Below, one piece after another: positions 6,954 through 13,791 of a DNA stretch of 13,791 bases (its first letter is position 1; each line of letters opens with the position of its first letter). The position numbers were made by a program, and so were the translations under genes. Source of the stretch: Rifleibacterium sp035352635 (GTDB lineage: Bacteria; Muiribacteriota; Ozemobacteria; Ozemobacterales; Ozemobacteraceae); NCBI GenBank assembly GCA_035352635.1, contig DAOPYA010000116.1:1-13791 (forward strand), given 5' to 3'. A model generated the notes under the pieces. The model was not told the DNA's origin. It made no database searches and saw nothing but the letters and a program-made list of their open reading frames with translations.

Positions 6954-9041
6954 CTATTTGTCTTTGACCGGGCGCAACAGCTTGATAGCTACGCTTTCGG
7001 GCACTTCGACGTAGTGCATGACTTCCATGCTGAAACTGGCGCGGCCCTGTGAGAGTGAGCGCAGATGGGTCGAGTAGTTGAACATTTCTGCGAGTGGCAC
7101 ATGGCACTCGACGGTGCGCAGGTCGGCACGCATTTCCATGTTAACAACTTTGCCGCGCCGTGAATTGATATTGCCGATGATATCGCCAAGATATTGCTCG
7201 GGTGTTTCGATTTCGACGCGGGTGTAGGGTTCTAATAATACTGGCGAGGCTTTGGCCAGACCAAGCTTCATCGCTTCGATGGCAGCGGTTCTGAAAGCGA
7301 TAATGCTGCTGTCGACTTCGTGGTAAGAACCGTCGAGCAGCGTAACTTTAACGTCGGTAACCTGTTTTTTTGCCAATGGGCCTTGGGTAAGCGCATCGCG
7401 AACACCCTGCTCAACCGCCGGAAAAAAGGTTGACGGCACTGTACCGCCCTTGACGTTGGTTTCGAAAACAAAGCCGCCGCCACGTGGCAGGGGTTCGATA
7501 TCCATGATGACATGGCCATACTGACCACGGCCGCCTGTCTGCTTGGCACATTTGCCTTCGGTCTCTACTCCGCGTCTGATGCCTTCGCGATAGGCAACCT
7601 GCGGCGCACCAACTGTGGCCTGCACGTTAAATTCGCGCAGAATGCGATCGACGATGATTTCGAGATGCAGTTCGCCCATGCCGGCTATTATTGTTTCGCC
7701 GGTTTCGTCGTCCATTGAGGCTTTAAAAGTTGGGTCTTCATCCATCAGAGTGTGAAGAACCGTGCTGAGTTTGGTCAGGTCTGCCTTGGTTTTGGGTTCG
7801 ATGGCAACCGAGATAACTGTTTCCGGAAAAGTAATCTTTTCAAGAATAGGGTCATCGCGGTCGGTGGCAAGAGTATCGCCGGTGCCGATGCGTTTCAGAC
7901 CAACAATAGCGACGATATCGCCTGCCTGGCAGGTTTCAAGGTCCTGGCGTTGATTGGCATGCATCTGCAGAATGCGGCCGACGCGCTCTTTGGTGCCGCG
8001 CGTGACATTATAAATCTGATCGCCAACGTTAAGAGTACCGGCATAAATTCTTGTGTAAACGAGTTTTCCGACGTGGGGCATAGATGCAACTTTAAAAGCC
8101 ATTGCAGCCAGCGGGTGTGCCGGGTCTGCTGGTATGGTGACAGGTTCGTGGGTAACCTGCTGGAAACCAGCTGAATCAGGTATGTCGAGCGGCGAAGGCA
8201 GATAACTGACTACTGCGTTCAGCAATGCTTGAACACCCTTGTTGCGAAAAGCTGAGCCACAGAGAACCGGAATTACCTTTCCGGCGATGGTGGCTTCGCG
8301 CAGTGCCTTAACCAGCAAATCTTTTTCGATGGGTTCATCGGCCATGTAGCGTTCGAGAATCTCGTCACTGGTGGTGGCAAGTATGTCGATTATGTGGGTA
8401 TGGGCTGTCTGGGCCGCAATTTTAAGGTTGGCGGGCAGTTCGGTTGATTCAATCATCTGCCCGGCCGGGTCTTTTTCGCAGGGTGCCCAGGTGTGGCTGG
8501 TCATGTTGACCAGATCGATATGGCCGAGGAAGTTTTCTTCGCTGCCAATCGGCATGGTCAGAACGACAGGGTTGCCTTTGAGGCGCTCTTTAATCTGGGT
8601 GACAACGCGGTCGAAATTGGCGCCGGTTCGATCCATTTTATTGACAAAAACAAGTCTCGGAACATTGTATTTATCAGCCTGGCGCCAGACGGTTTCTGAT
8701 TGTGGCTGCACCCCGGCCACAGCGCACATCAATACGACGCAACCATCGAGAACGCGAAGCGAACGCTCAACTTCGGCTGTGAAATCGACGTGGCCTGGAG
8801 TATCGATGATGTTGATATCGCAATCAAGCCATTGGCACTTGGTAGCGGCACTGGTAATCGTGATGCCGCGTTCCTGTTCCTGGATCATCCAGTCCATGGT
8901 GGCGGTACCATCATGGGTTTCGCCGATCTTGTAGTTTTTTCCGGTGAAATAGAGAATTCTTTCGGTAGTGGTGGTTTTGCCGGCGTCAATGTGAGCAATA
9001 ATACCGATATTTCTGACTCGCCGCATCTTTTCTAGCTGCAT
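6954..9041 (-). CDS. fusA: Translation elongation factor G
   Basis: EF-G is the ribosomal GTPase that moves tRNAs and mRNA after each peptide bond and helps recycle ribosomes. At 695 residues the length is normal. The GTPase motifs are all present: AHIDAGKT at 16-23 (G1), RGITI at 58-62 (G2), DTPGH at 80-84 (G3), NKMD at 134-137 (G4) and CGSAF at 261-265 (G5). Domain II (GTGDTLA), domain III (GMGELHLEI), domain IV (GGRGQYGHV) and domain V (GDIIGNINSRRG) follow in order. The ATG at 9041 gives five residues before the usual MRRVRN; AGGA lies about 12 bases upstream, rather far, and the ATG at codon 6 is an alternative start. The gene is alone, without rpsL, rpsG or tuf, and parts of domain IV differ from the commonest form (VPSTFF where IPxEYI is usual; SSIIAFRTAA). 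It may therefore be a second EF-G copy. Confidence 0.95.
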   Translation of the reverse strand: MQLEKMRRVRNIGIIAHIDAGKTTTTERILYFTGKNYKIGETHDGTATMDWMIQEQERGITITSAATKCQWLDCDINIIDTPGHVDFTAEVERSLRVLDGCVVLMCAVAGVQPQSETVWRQADKYNVPRLVFVNKMDRTGANFDRVVTQIKERLKGNPVVLTMPIGSEENFLGHIDLVNMTSHTWAPCEKDPAGQMIESTELPANLKIAAQTAHTHIIDILATTSDEILERYMADEPIEKDLLVKALREATIAGKVIPVLCGSAFRNKGVQALLNAVVSYLPSPLDIPDSAGFQQVTHEPVTIPADPAHPLAAMAFKVASMPHVGKLVYTRIYAGTLNVGDQIYNVTRGTKERVGRILQMHANQRQDLETCQAGDIVAIVGLKRIGTGDTLATDRDDPILEKITFPETVISVAIEPKTKADLTKLSTVLHTLMDEDPTFKASMDDETGETIIAGMGELHLEIIVDRILREFNVQATVGAPQVAYREGIRRGVETEGKCAKQTGGRGQYGHVIMDIEPLPRGGGFVFETNVKGGTVPSTFFPAVEQGVRDALTQGPLAKKQVTDVKVTLLDGSYHEVDSSIIAFRTAAIEAMKLGLAKASPVLLEPYTRVEIETPEQYLGDIIGNINSRRGKVVNMEMRADLRTVECHVPLAEMFNYSTHLRSLSQGRASFSMEVMHYVEVPESVAIKLLRPVKDK

Positions 9042-9158
9042 TTTAAAAGTGTGTCCTTATGTGTAAACTGCGAGGAGCCAACATGAAACTCTGCCGAACT
9101 GTACGGTAGAACTGCGATTCGCGTAGGGTTATTGACGCTCCCGTGACTGAGAGCCAAT

Positions 9159-9188
9159 ATTCTACACCAATCACCCTGTACCAGTCAA
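9159..9188 (-). promoter_or_regulatory. Promoter for fusA
   Basis: On the minus strand TTGACT (9188-9183), an 18-base spacer and TAGAAT (9164-9159) form a strong sigma-70-like promoter. Transcription would start near 9152, leaving a leader of about 110 bases before the ATG at 9041. It lies just past the stop of the upstream coiled-coil gene (9209), so fusA can be expressed on its own. I found no clear riboswitch or attenuator hairpin in the leader. Confidence 0.68.
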
Positions 9189-9208
9189 GCAGCTGTTTTT
9201 TTAACAGT

Positions 9209-10144
9209 TCAGGGTTCGGTCAAAAACGGCTGCAGTTCAGGAAACTGTTGAAAAACCGGCAGGTCGAGTCGTGCCTGTTGCATGGCTTCGCTCTCAGCAA
9301 TTCTGGCGCTGTCTGAAGCGATCTTGTTTTGAAACTGCTGAATTTCCTGACCCATACTGGCTACTTTCTGCTGGGTTAATGCCATGTTTTCTTTAAAAAC
9401 ACTTACTGATTTTTCGTGTTTTGCAACTTTATCGCGAGCCTGTACCAATTTTTTATAGGGTTGATGCCGTTCGGTTTCGAGCTTGGCGAGTTGTTTCTGC
9501 GCGGCGGCAAGTCGTTTCTCGCGGGCAGTACGTTTGTCGGGGTCTGTTAATTTGGGTATTTCGCTCTGCAGGTTGCTGACGATCTCGCGCTGCCCGGCAA
9601 TTCGATCATTGAGCTTCGCAAAATACGGTGCTTCGCCCTGAACAGCCTTTTCGAGGTCTTCGCGACTATCTGCCAGCCTCTTTTCAAGGCCAGCCAGTTT
9701 GCGTTCAAGAGATTGCTGGCTTTCGGCAGTCATTTCGTCGCCACTCTGCCCGCCGACCAGCCCTGAGGTCATTTTTTCGAGGGTCTGCAACATGCGAACC
9801 TGCAACAGGCGTATCTTAACTTCATGATAATCTTCAGTCGACATGCCGGTTTCTTCGCAGGCAAGCTTTTCGGCTTCAAGAATACCTGAAGCGAGTTTCA
9901 TGGTATTGCCGATAGCTGAAACCGCCTGGGCAGTGCCACTGGCGTTTTCAGGGGAGGCCTGACTGGTCTGTATCGCCTCGGTTGCCGCATTTGCCTTGCC
10001 CTGGGCGATGCTCAGCACCCGGGCGAAAGCCCTTACTCTGGCGCTTTCGACAGGTGGTTTGCCGCTGAAACTCGCAGGTTCGACGGCTATTGCCGAACCT
10101 GCCGATACTATAATAATCACGAACGTTAACAAAAAATGACGCAT
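9209..10144 (-). CDS. Secreted coiled-coil protein of unknown function
   Basis: This 311-residue protein begins with a clear Sec signal peptide (1-20, cleavage after AIA) and has no later membrane segment, so it should be periplasmic or secreted. Residues about 36-130 are Ala-rich helix with two cysteines, only one of them clearly placed (96). Residues about 140-290 form long heptad-type helices rich in Glu, Lys, Gln, Arg and Leu with a DPDKR break near 201-205, which suggests a two-stranded antiparallel coiled coil. The end is PVFQQFPELQPFL. I cannot name a family; the coiled coil would produce weak, misleading matches to many structural proteins. The start has AAAGGA seven bases upstream of the ATG. 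It follows gnd by 45 bases on the same strand with no terminator between them, so the two probably share a transcript, although nothing links their functions. Confidence 0.85.
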   Translation of the reverse strand: MRHFLLTFVIIIVSAGSAIAVEPASFSGKPPVESARVRAFARVLSIAQGKANAATEAIQTSQASPENASGTAQAVSAIGNTMKLASGILEAEKLACEETGMSTEDYHEVKIRLLQVRMLQTLEKMTSGLVGGQSGDEMTAESQQSLERKLAGLEKRLADSREDLEKAVQGEAPYFAKLNDRIAGQREIVSNLQSEIPKLTDPDKRTAREKRLAAAQKQLAKLETERHQPYKKLVQARDKVAKHEKSVSVFKENMALTQQKVASMGQEIQQFQNKIASDSARIAESEAMQQARLDLPVFQQFPELQPFLTEP

Positions 10145-10189
10145 ATTATTTTCCTTTGTTTATTTGCCATTTGCCGCAGCCTAAATTTT

Positions 10190-11614
10190 CTATTTTTCGG
10201 CCCAGCTGGCGTGAAAAAACTGGCCGCGGGGCCGGTCAGTTCGTTCGTAGGTGTGCGCGCCAAAATAGTCGCGCTGCGCCTGCAAAAGATTGGCCGGCAG
10301 ACGCTCGCAACGGTAACCATCGTAGTAGCAGAGAGCCGAACTCATTGCCGGCACGGGAATTCCGCAGTCTATGGCGGTCTTGATGACTTCGCGCCAGCTT
10401 GTCTGGGCGTCGGCAAGCACGGCAGAAAAATCAGGTGCGAGCAGCAGGTTCGCCAGTTCAGGGTCTTTTAGAAACGCATCGTTGATAAGATCGAGAAAAC
10501 GCGCCCGGATAATGCAGCCGCCCCGCCAGAGCATGGCAATCTGCCCATAGTTGAGCGGCCATTTGTATTCATGGGCCGCGGCCCTTAAAAGCTGAAAACC
10601 CTGGGCATACGAACATATTTTGGCCGCATACAGTGCCTTTTCAAGATGATTAAGCAGGCTGTTGCGGTTGCCATTAAATTTGTTAGCCGGGCCTTTTAAG
10701 AGGCTGGCGGCGGCAACGCGTTCGTCTTTAACTGCTGACAGACTGCGGGCAAAAACCGCTTCGGCGATCTGTGGTATGGCTGCGCCAAGATCAAGCCCTA
10801 CCTGCGAAGTCCATTTGCCGGTGCCCTTCTGGCCTGCCACGTCGAGAATGATATCGACCGTCGGCTGCCCCGTCTCTTGATCTGTTTTGGCGAGAATATC
10901 AGAAGTAATTTCAATGAGATAAGAGTCAAGTTCGCGCTGGTTCCAGTTGTGGAATACCTGGCTCATTTCCGGGGCGGTCATACCGAGGCCCTGCGACATG
11001 ATATGGTATGCTTCGCAAATCAGTTGCATGTCGCCGTATTCGATGCCATTATGCACCATTTTTACAAAATGACCCGAGCCATCAGGCCCTACCCATTCAC
11101 AACATGGAATTCCACCTTCAACCTTGGCTGCGATGGTCTGAAAAATTTCGCGGATGGCAGGCCAGGCAGCGTCTGCGCCGCCGGGCATGATGGATGGCCC
11201 ATGCCTGGCACCGTCTTCCCCGCCTGAAATACCGGCTCCAACAAAATGAATGCCCCGTTCTGCCGTTTCCCGGCAGCGCCGCATCGTATCCTGAAACTGA
11301 CTGTTGCCGCCATCAATGAGAATATCGCCGGGTTCCATAAGTGGCATCAGGGTGGTCATTATATCGTCTACTGGTTTGCCGGCCTTGACCATCAGCAGAA
11401 CTCGCCTGGGCTTTTTAAGGCAGTCGGCAAGCTGAGCCAGGCTGTGACATGCGACGAAATCAAGCCCTTTGCCCCTGCCGCTAATGAATTCATCGACCTT
11501 TTCGGCTGTACGGTTATAGCAGGCAACAGTAAAGCCGTTCTGCTCCATATTGAGCATCAGGTTTTCACCCATTACTCCCAGTCCGATGACTCCGATGTCG
11601 GCATGCTTGATCAT
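10190..11614 (-). CDS. gnd: 6-phosphogluconate dehydrogenase, decarboxylating
   Basis: The enzyme oxidises and decarboxylates 6-phosphogluconate to ribulose 5-phosphate, making NADPH in the oxidative pentose phosphate pathway in the cytoplasm. Its 474 residues are the usual length. The Rossmann motif GVIGLGVMGENL is at 8-19, and NRT at 34-36 is the NADP-preferring form. The substrate loop GISGGEDGARHGP is at 128-140, the catalytic pair KMVHNGIEYGD (Lys185, Asn189) at 185-195, and KGTGKWT at 263-269. The helical C-terminal domain includes the Arg-rich WRGGCIIRARFL and ends near HASW. GGAGG lies seven bases before the ATG at 11614. No zwf or pgl lies next to it; the following gene is the unrelated coiled-coil protein. 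Confidence 0.97.
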   Translation of the reverse strand: MIKHADIGVIGLGVMGENLMLNMEQNGFTVACYNRTAEKVDEFISGRGKGLDFVACHSLAQLADCLKKPRRVLLMVKAGKPVDDIMTTLMPLMEPGDILIDGGNSQFQDTMRRCRETAERGIHFVGAGISGGEDGARHGPSIMPGGADAAWPAIREIFQTIAAKVEGGIPCCEWVGPDGSGHFVKMVHNGIEYGDMQLICEAYHIMSQGLGMTAPEMSQVFHNWNQRELDSYLIEITSDILAKTDQETGQPTVDIILDVAGQKGTGKWTSQVGLDLGAAIPQIAEAVFARSLSAVKDERVAAASLLKGPANKFNGNRNSLLNHLEKALYAAKICSYAQGFQLLRAAAHEYKWPLNYGQIAMLWRGGCIIRARFLDLINDAFLKDPELANLLLAPDFSAVLADAQTSWREVIKTAIDCGIPVPAMSSALCYYDGYRCERLPANLLQAQRDYFGAHTYERTDRPRGQFFHASWAEK

Positions 11615-11731
11615 TTATCAGCCTCCGGGGCAACTTGATTCGTAAATTCTGCAGCTATCACTATCAGGCCGTGGTCAATCCGGTTGTTTGCCTTGCTGGC
11701 AACCGCCTTTGCTTAACCGCAAAACGACGAT

Positions 11732-11760
11732 ATTATAGCAGAAATACTGGCACATAAACG
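11732..11760 (-). promoter_or_regulatory. Extended -10 promoter for gnd
   Basis: On the minus strand TGCTATAAT includes a perfect -10 box (11737-11732) with the TGN extension. The -35 region at about 11760-11755 (CGTTTA) is poor, which is typical of extended -10 promoters. The leader to the gnd ATG at 11614 would be about 110 bases. The 11615-11882 gap between gnd and the cupin gene holds this and otherwise only the cupin ribosome site; I see no clear plus-strand promoter. Confidence 0.6.
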
Positions 11761-11882
11761 AAAAACTTCGAATTGTCGATTCATGGGCATCTGCGATGCT
11801 GAGGCGCTGCCGCGCTTGTTTTTCGGTCGTGCCTGTGGCATGCTACGGGCTTTATAGACGCAGGCTAACAAGGAGAAGCAAG

Positions 11883-12389
11883 ATGAAAAAGTATGAGTCA
11901 CAGCCCGAAATGTGGGTCAGATCGCTAGGAATGCAGCGGCACCCCGAGGGTGGCTGGTATTCAGAAGTATATCGATCATCAGGCATTTTTCGGGGCACTG
12001 CTTTGCCTGAGCATAACGGCGACCGCCCTTTTATGACTTCAATCTATTTTATGCTGCAATCGGGTGACGTGTCGCGACTGCACCGCCTCAAGTCAGACGA
12101 AATATGGTATCACCATGCCGGTGGCGGTTTGACCGTGCATCAGATCTCTGCTGACGGAAAATATCATGCGGTGCAGCTCGGGCAGAACCTGGCTGCCGGT
12201 GAGCGTTTGCAGGTGGTGGTTCAGGCGGGGACCTGGTTCGGTGCTACTTTGAACGCCGAAGAAGCGGCTCTGGTTGGCTGTGCGGTCGCACCCGGCTTTG
12301 ATTTTGCTGATTTTGAACTCGCCAAACGCAAAGCTCTGATCGCGCAGTTCCCGCAACACGAGGCCATGATCAACCGGTTGACCGGCTAA
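11883..12389 (+). CDS. Cupin-fold protein of the DUF985 (Cupin_5) family
   Basis: This is a 168-residue cupin-like protein. Recognisable family blocks are GMQRHPEGGWYSEVYRSS (16-33), SIYFMLQSGDVSRLHRLKSDEIWYH (53-77, with metal-type His67, Glu73 and His77-His78), GERLQVVVQAGTWFGA (106-121) and LVGCAVAPGFDFADFELA (130-147). DUF985 proteins are small soluble beta-barrels common in bacteria and some eukaryotes; their reaction is not firmly known, and isomerase- or sugar-binding-like roles have been suggested. I chose the ATG at 11883 because AGGAG at 11871-11875 sits seven bases upstream and the family normally starts close to here; an upstream in-frame extension to 11796 is Arg/Cys-rich and unlike protein. 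The gene stands alone and ends face to face with the prepilin gene, the two stop codons overlapping. Confidence 0.92.
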   Translation: MKKYESQPEMWVRSLGMQRHPEGGWYSEVYRSSGIFRGTALPEHNGDRPFMTSIYFMLQSGDVSRLHRLKSDEIWYHHAGGGLTVHQISADGKYHAVQLGQNLAAGERLQVVVQAGTWFGATLNAEEAALVGCAVAPGFDFADFELAKRKALIAQFPQHEAMINRLTG

Positions 12390-13051
12390 TAATTGTTGAT
12401 GTTCCAGTAGGGATTGTTGATGTTCTGGTTGGCCACTGCACTTGAAACCGTGGTGGTCAGCTCAAAGAAATTGCGGCCGCCGCCCTGGTCTTTGAGGTCT
12501 GCATCAATTATCAGGGTAACCAGCAGCATAGGGATTTCAGGTTTCAATGGGTGGGCGTATAATTCAAATCTGGCCCCCCTGATGTCGGGAAAAACCTTTT
12601 CAAGGCCGGCTGCTGAGCGCACCAGGCATTTTCTGGCGCCATCCATCTGATAAATCACTTCTTCAACCGCGGGTTTACTTGCTGTTTCAGGGGTGTTATA
12701 CAGATGTCGGAAAAAGTGAACTTCGTTTTCATAGACGACAATCGGCACGGTGTTGCCGCTCTTGTTGAAGTCTTTATCATTGACCACCGGGTTGCGCATT
12801 GCAATTTTAATTTGCCCCAGGCTTGCTGAATTAGAGAACACCGGCGCTGCACAGCGAAAATCGCGGCGCAGGTAATTGATGGCGTGCCTGGCACCCTGCA
12901 GTTCCTGGAGATCAACGGAGCCTCGACTGCGCTGCATGTTGATGTAGGTAAAAACCTTGTAAGACATGGTGATGAGGGCCGATGCCAGCATCATGCCAAT
13001 CATGGCTTCGACCAGGGTAAAGCCTCGGCGTTTTTGCGGGTTATCTGCCAT
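12386..13051 (-). CDS. Prepilin-like protein, PilW/GspJ-type minor pilin
   Basis: This 221-residue protein has a class III (prepilin) leader: a short basic start, then RRG|FTLVEAMIGMMLASAL, with cleavage predicted after Gly10 and the conserved Glu at mature position 5. A hydrophobic helix (11-32) follows, then QELQGARHAINYLRRDFRCA, typical of PilW/GspJ-type minor pilins, and a beta-rich C-terminal half. Such proteins are cut by a PilD-type peptidase and form the tip of a type IV pilus or type II secretion pseudopilus. The start codon overlaps the upstream stop by one base (TGATG), and the ribosome site is weak (GAAAGTGA), so translation probably depends on the upstream gene. Its stop TAG overlaps the cupin stop TAA over 12386-12389. 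Which machine it serves cannot be read here. Confidence 0.88.
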   Translation of the reverse strand: MADNPQKRRGFTLVEAMIGMMLASALITMSYKVFTYINMQRSRGSVDLQELQGARHAINYLRRDFRCAAPVFSNSASLGQIKIAMRNPVVNDKDFNKSGNTVPIVVYENEVHFFRHLYNTPETASKPAVEEVIYQMDGARKCLVRSAAGLEKVFPDIRGARFELYAHPLKPEIPMLLVTLIIDADLKDQGGGRNFFELTTTVSSAVANQNINNPYWNINNY

Positions 13052-13584
13052 CAGTAATATTCACTTTCATCAAAAATCAGGGTTGCCAGCGAAAGCTTTC
13101 GCATGCGGTCAGGTTCTCCGTCGAGTGAATCGATTTTGTCAGGGGCTTTTCCTTCGTTCCAGTAAACATCAACCGATATTTTTCTGAGAAACCGCGCACT
13201 GCCGCCGCCACTGATCTGTTCCATTCTGACTTTGCGATAAAACCAGGCATTGTTGTATTGCTCGGGGTAATTTTTGGTGGCCGGTTGCCATGCTGAGGCA
13301 CTGTGAACCGGTATTTTGACGGAGTTTTTGGTATGGGAATTGACCAGCGAGCCCTCAAATATCTGAATCTTGGTCGGCGTCAGTTCAGCCTGAGGAGTTG
13401 ATTGAATCAGTTCGATGGTTTCCTGGGCTATTTGCAGCGCCCGCAGGTAATTACCGGCTTTGCTGGTCTCGACACGCGTTGTCGAGGCAAACCAGATCAG
13501 CCCGGTGAAGCAGCCTACCCCGATGGTCAGGGCCACGATGATCTCGACGAAAGAAAAGGCTTGTCTGCCTGATTTTTTTTGCAT
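13051..13584 (-). CDS. Prepilin-like protein, PilV/GspI-type minor pilin
   Basis: This 177-residue protein opens with the prepilin leader MQKKSGRQA|FSFVEIIVALTIGVG. Cleavage would follow Ala9 rather than the usual Gly, an accepted but less common residue, and Glu sits at mature position 5. The helix region runs on as ASTTRVETSKAGNYLRALQIAQETIELI, the pattern of PilV/GspI-type minor pilins, which often precede a GspJ/PilW gene as here. GGAGA lies six bases before the ATG at 13584. The ATG overlaps the TGA of the upstream gene (TGATG), and its own TGA overlaps the next ATG, so the three genes form one coupled set. Confidence 0.87.
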   Translation of the reverse strand: MQKKSGRQAFSFVEIIVALTIGVGCFTGLIWFASTTRVETSKAGNYLRALQIAQETIELIQSTPQAELTPTKIQIFEGSLVNSHTKNSVKIPVHSASAWQPATKNYPEQYNNAWFYRKVRMEQISGGGSARFLRKISVDVYWNEGKAPDKIDSLDGEPDRMRKLSLATLIFDESEYY

Positions 13585-13791
13585 CAGTGGTCTCCGGGGG
13601 GGGGATTTGGGGGAAGCAGACTGCTGCTGCTCGCCGTTCTCAGCGAAAATGCCGCGATGCGCCGTTGTTCGTCGAAGGCTTTCTGGTCGGCATCCCTGAA
13701 CTGTTTGATCAGGGCGACGGCATTGTGGGTGACTTCGGGTGCTTGCGGAACGAGATAATCAGTCGGAAGTTTATGAAAATCAAGTGAAAAA
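13584..13791 (-). CDS. Partial CDS, C-terminal 68 residues of a prepilin-cluster protein (start beyond window)
   Basis: Reading the minus strand from the right edge gives an open frame without any stop until TGA at 13586-13584; the other two frames meet stops early. The visible peptide runs FSLDFHKLPTDYLVPQAPEV, then HNAVALIKQFRDADQKAFDE and a Ser-rich, Pro-rich end (SSSSLLPNPPPGDH). No family is recognisable from this tail; membership of the pilin/pseudopilin group rests on the TGATG overlap with the next gene. The PPP is coded by a run of nine G (13596-13604 on the plus strand), so one base more or less there would change the end of the protein. Confidence 0.72.
   Translation of the reverse strand, partial: FSLDFHKLPTDYLVPQAPEVTHNAVALIKQFRDADQKAFDEQRRIAAFSLRTASSSSLLPPNPPPGDH

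Noticed and set aside
8371..8934. 187-codon frame on the plus strand inside fusA
   Set aside because: It is antisense to conserved EF-G domains; the low-complexity Ser/Leu/Trp composition comes from the opposite coding strand.
9191..9209. Inverted repeat CTGTT/AACAG as a terminator for the coiled-coil gene
   Set aside because: The stem is only five strong pairs, the T run is in the loop and not after the stem, and the fusA promoter follows directly.
11796..11882. N-terminal extension of the cupin frame
   Set aside because: The extra 29 residues are Arg/Cys-rich and unlike the family, while AGGAG seven bases before the ATG at 11883 marks the real start.

Overview
The window (13.8 kb, mid-GC overall) looks like a chromosomal stretch of a Gram-negative-type bacterium. 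It carries two prepilin-like proteins of the type II secretion / type IV pilus kind, three proteins with clear Sec signal peptides, and ordinary housekeeping genes (EF-G, 6-phosphogluconate dehydrogenase). No gene fixes the phylum. The isolated EF-G gene and the two unfamiliar secreted helical proteins suggest a lineage outside the best-studied Proteobacteria, but that is a weak guess.

Layout. 1-61: short non-coding edge with three spaced TGNCC-type repeats, possibly the end of an insertion sequence. 62-5059 (minus): a 1506-residue exported Rhs/YD-repeat protein with an unrecognised 111-residue C-terminal tip, followed 15 bases downstream by a small AT-rich gene for a protein with one N-terminal membrane segment, which is a candidate immunity partner. 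5060-5353: divergent promoter region. 5354-6855 (plus): a two-gene, translationally coupled unit made of a secreted helical protein ending in CxxC-x4-CxxC and a 281-residue protein of unknown function. 6906-6943: a strong hairpin terminator serving both strands. 6954-9041 (minus): elongation factor G with its own sigma-70-like promoter. 9209-11614 (minus): gnd followed by a secreted coiled-coil protein, probably one transcript. 11883-12389 (plus): a DUF985-type cupin. 12386-13791 (minus): a tightly coupled prepilin cluster (partial gene, PilV/GspI-like, PilW/GspJ-like) that runs off the right edge.

How the genes fit together. The housekeeping genes look independent of one another. The accessory interest lies in three places: the Rhs tip plus its small partner, which has the layout of a polymorphic toxin and immunity gene but matches no family I recognise; the coupled secreted CxxC protein and its unknown partner; and the prepilin cluster, whose three genes are each joined by TGATG stop-start overlaps. 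No tRNA, rRNA, CRISPR array, complete insertion sequence or phage gene was seen.
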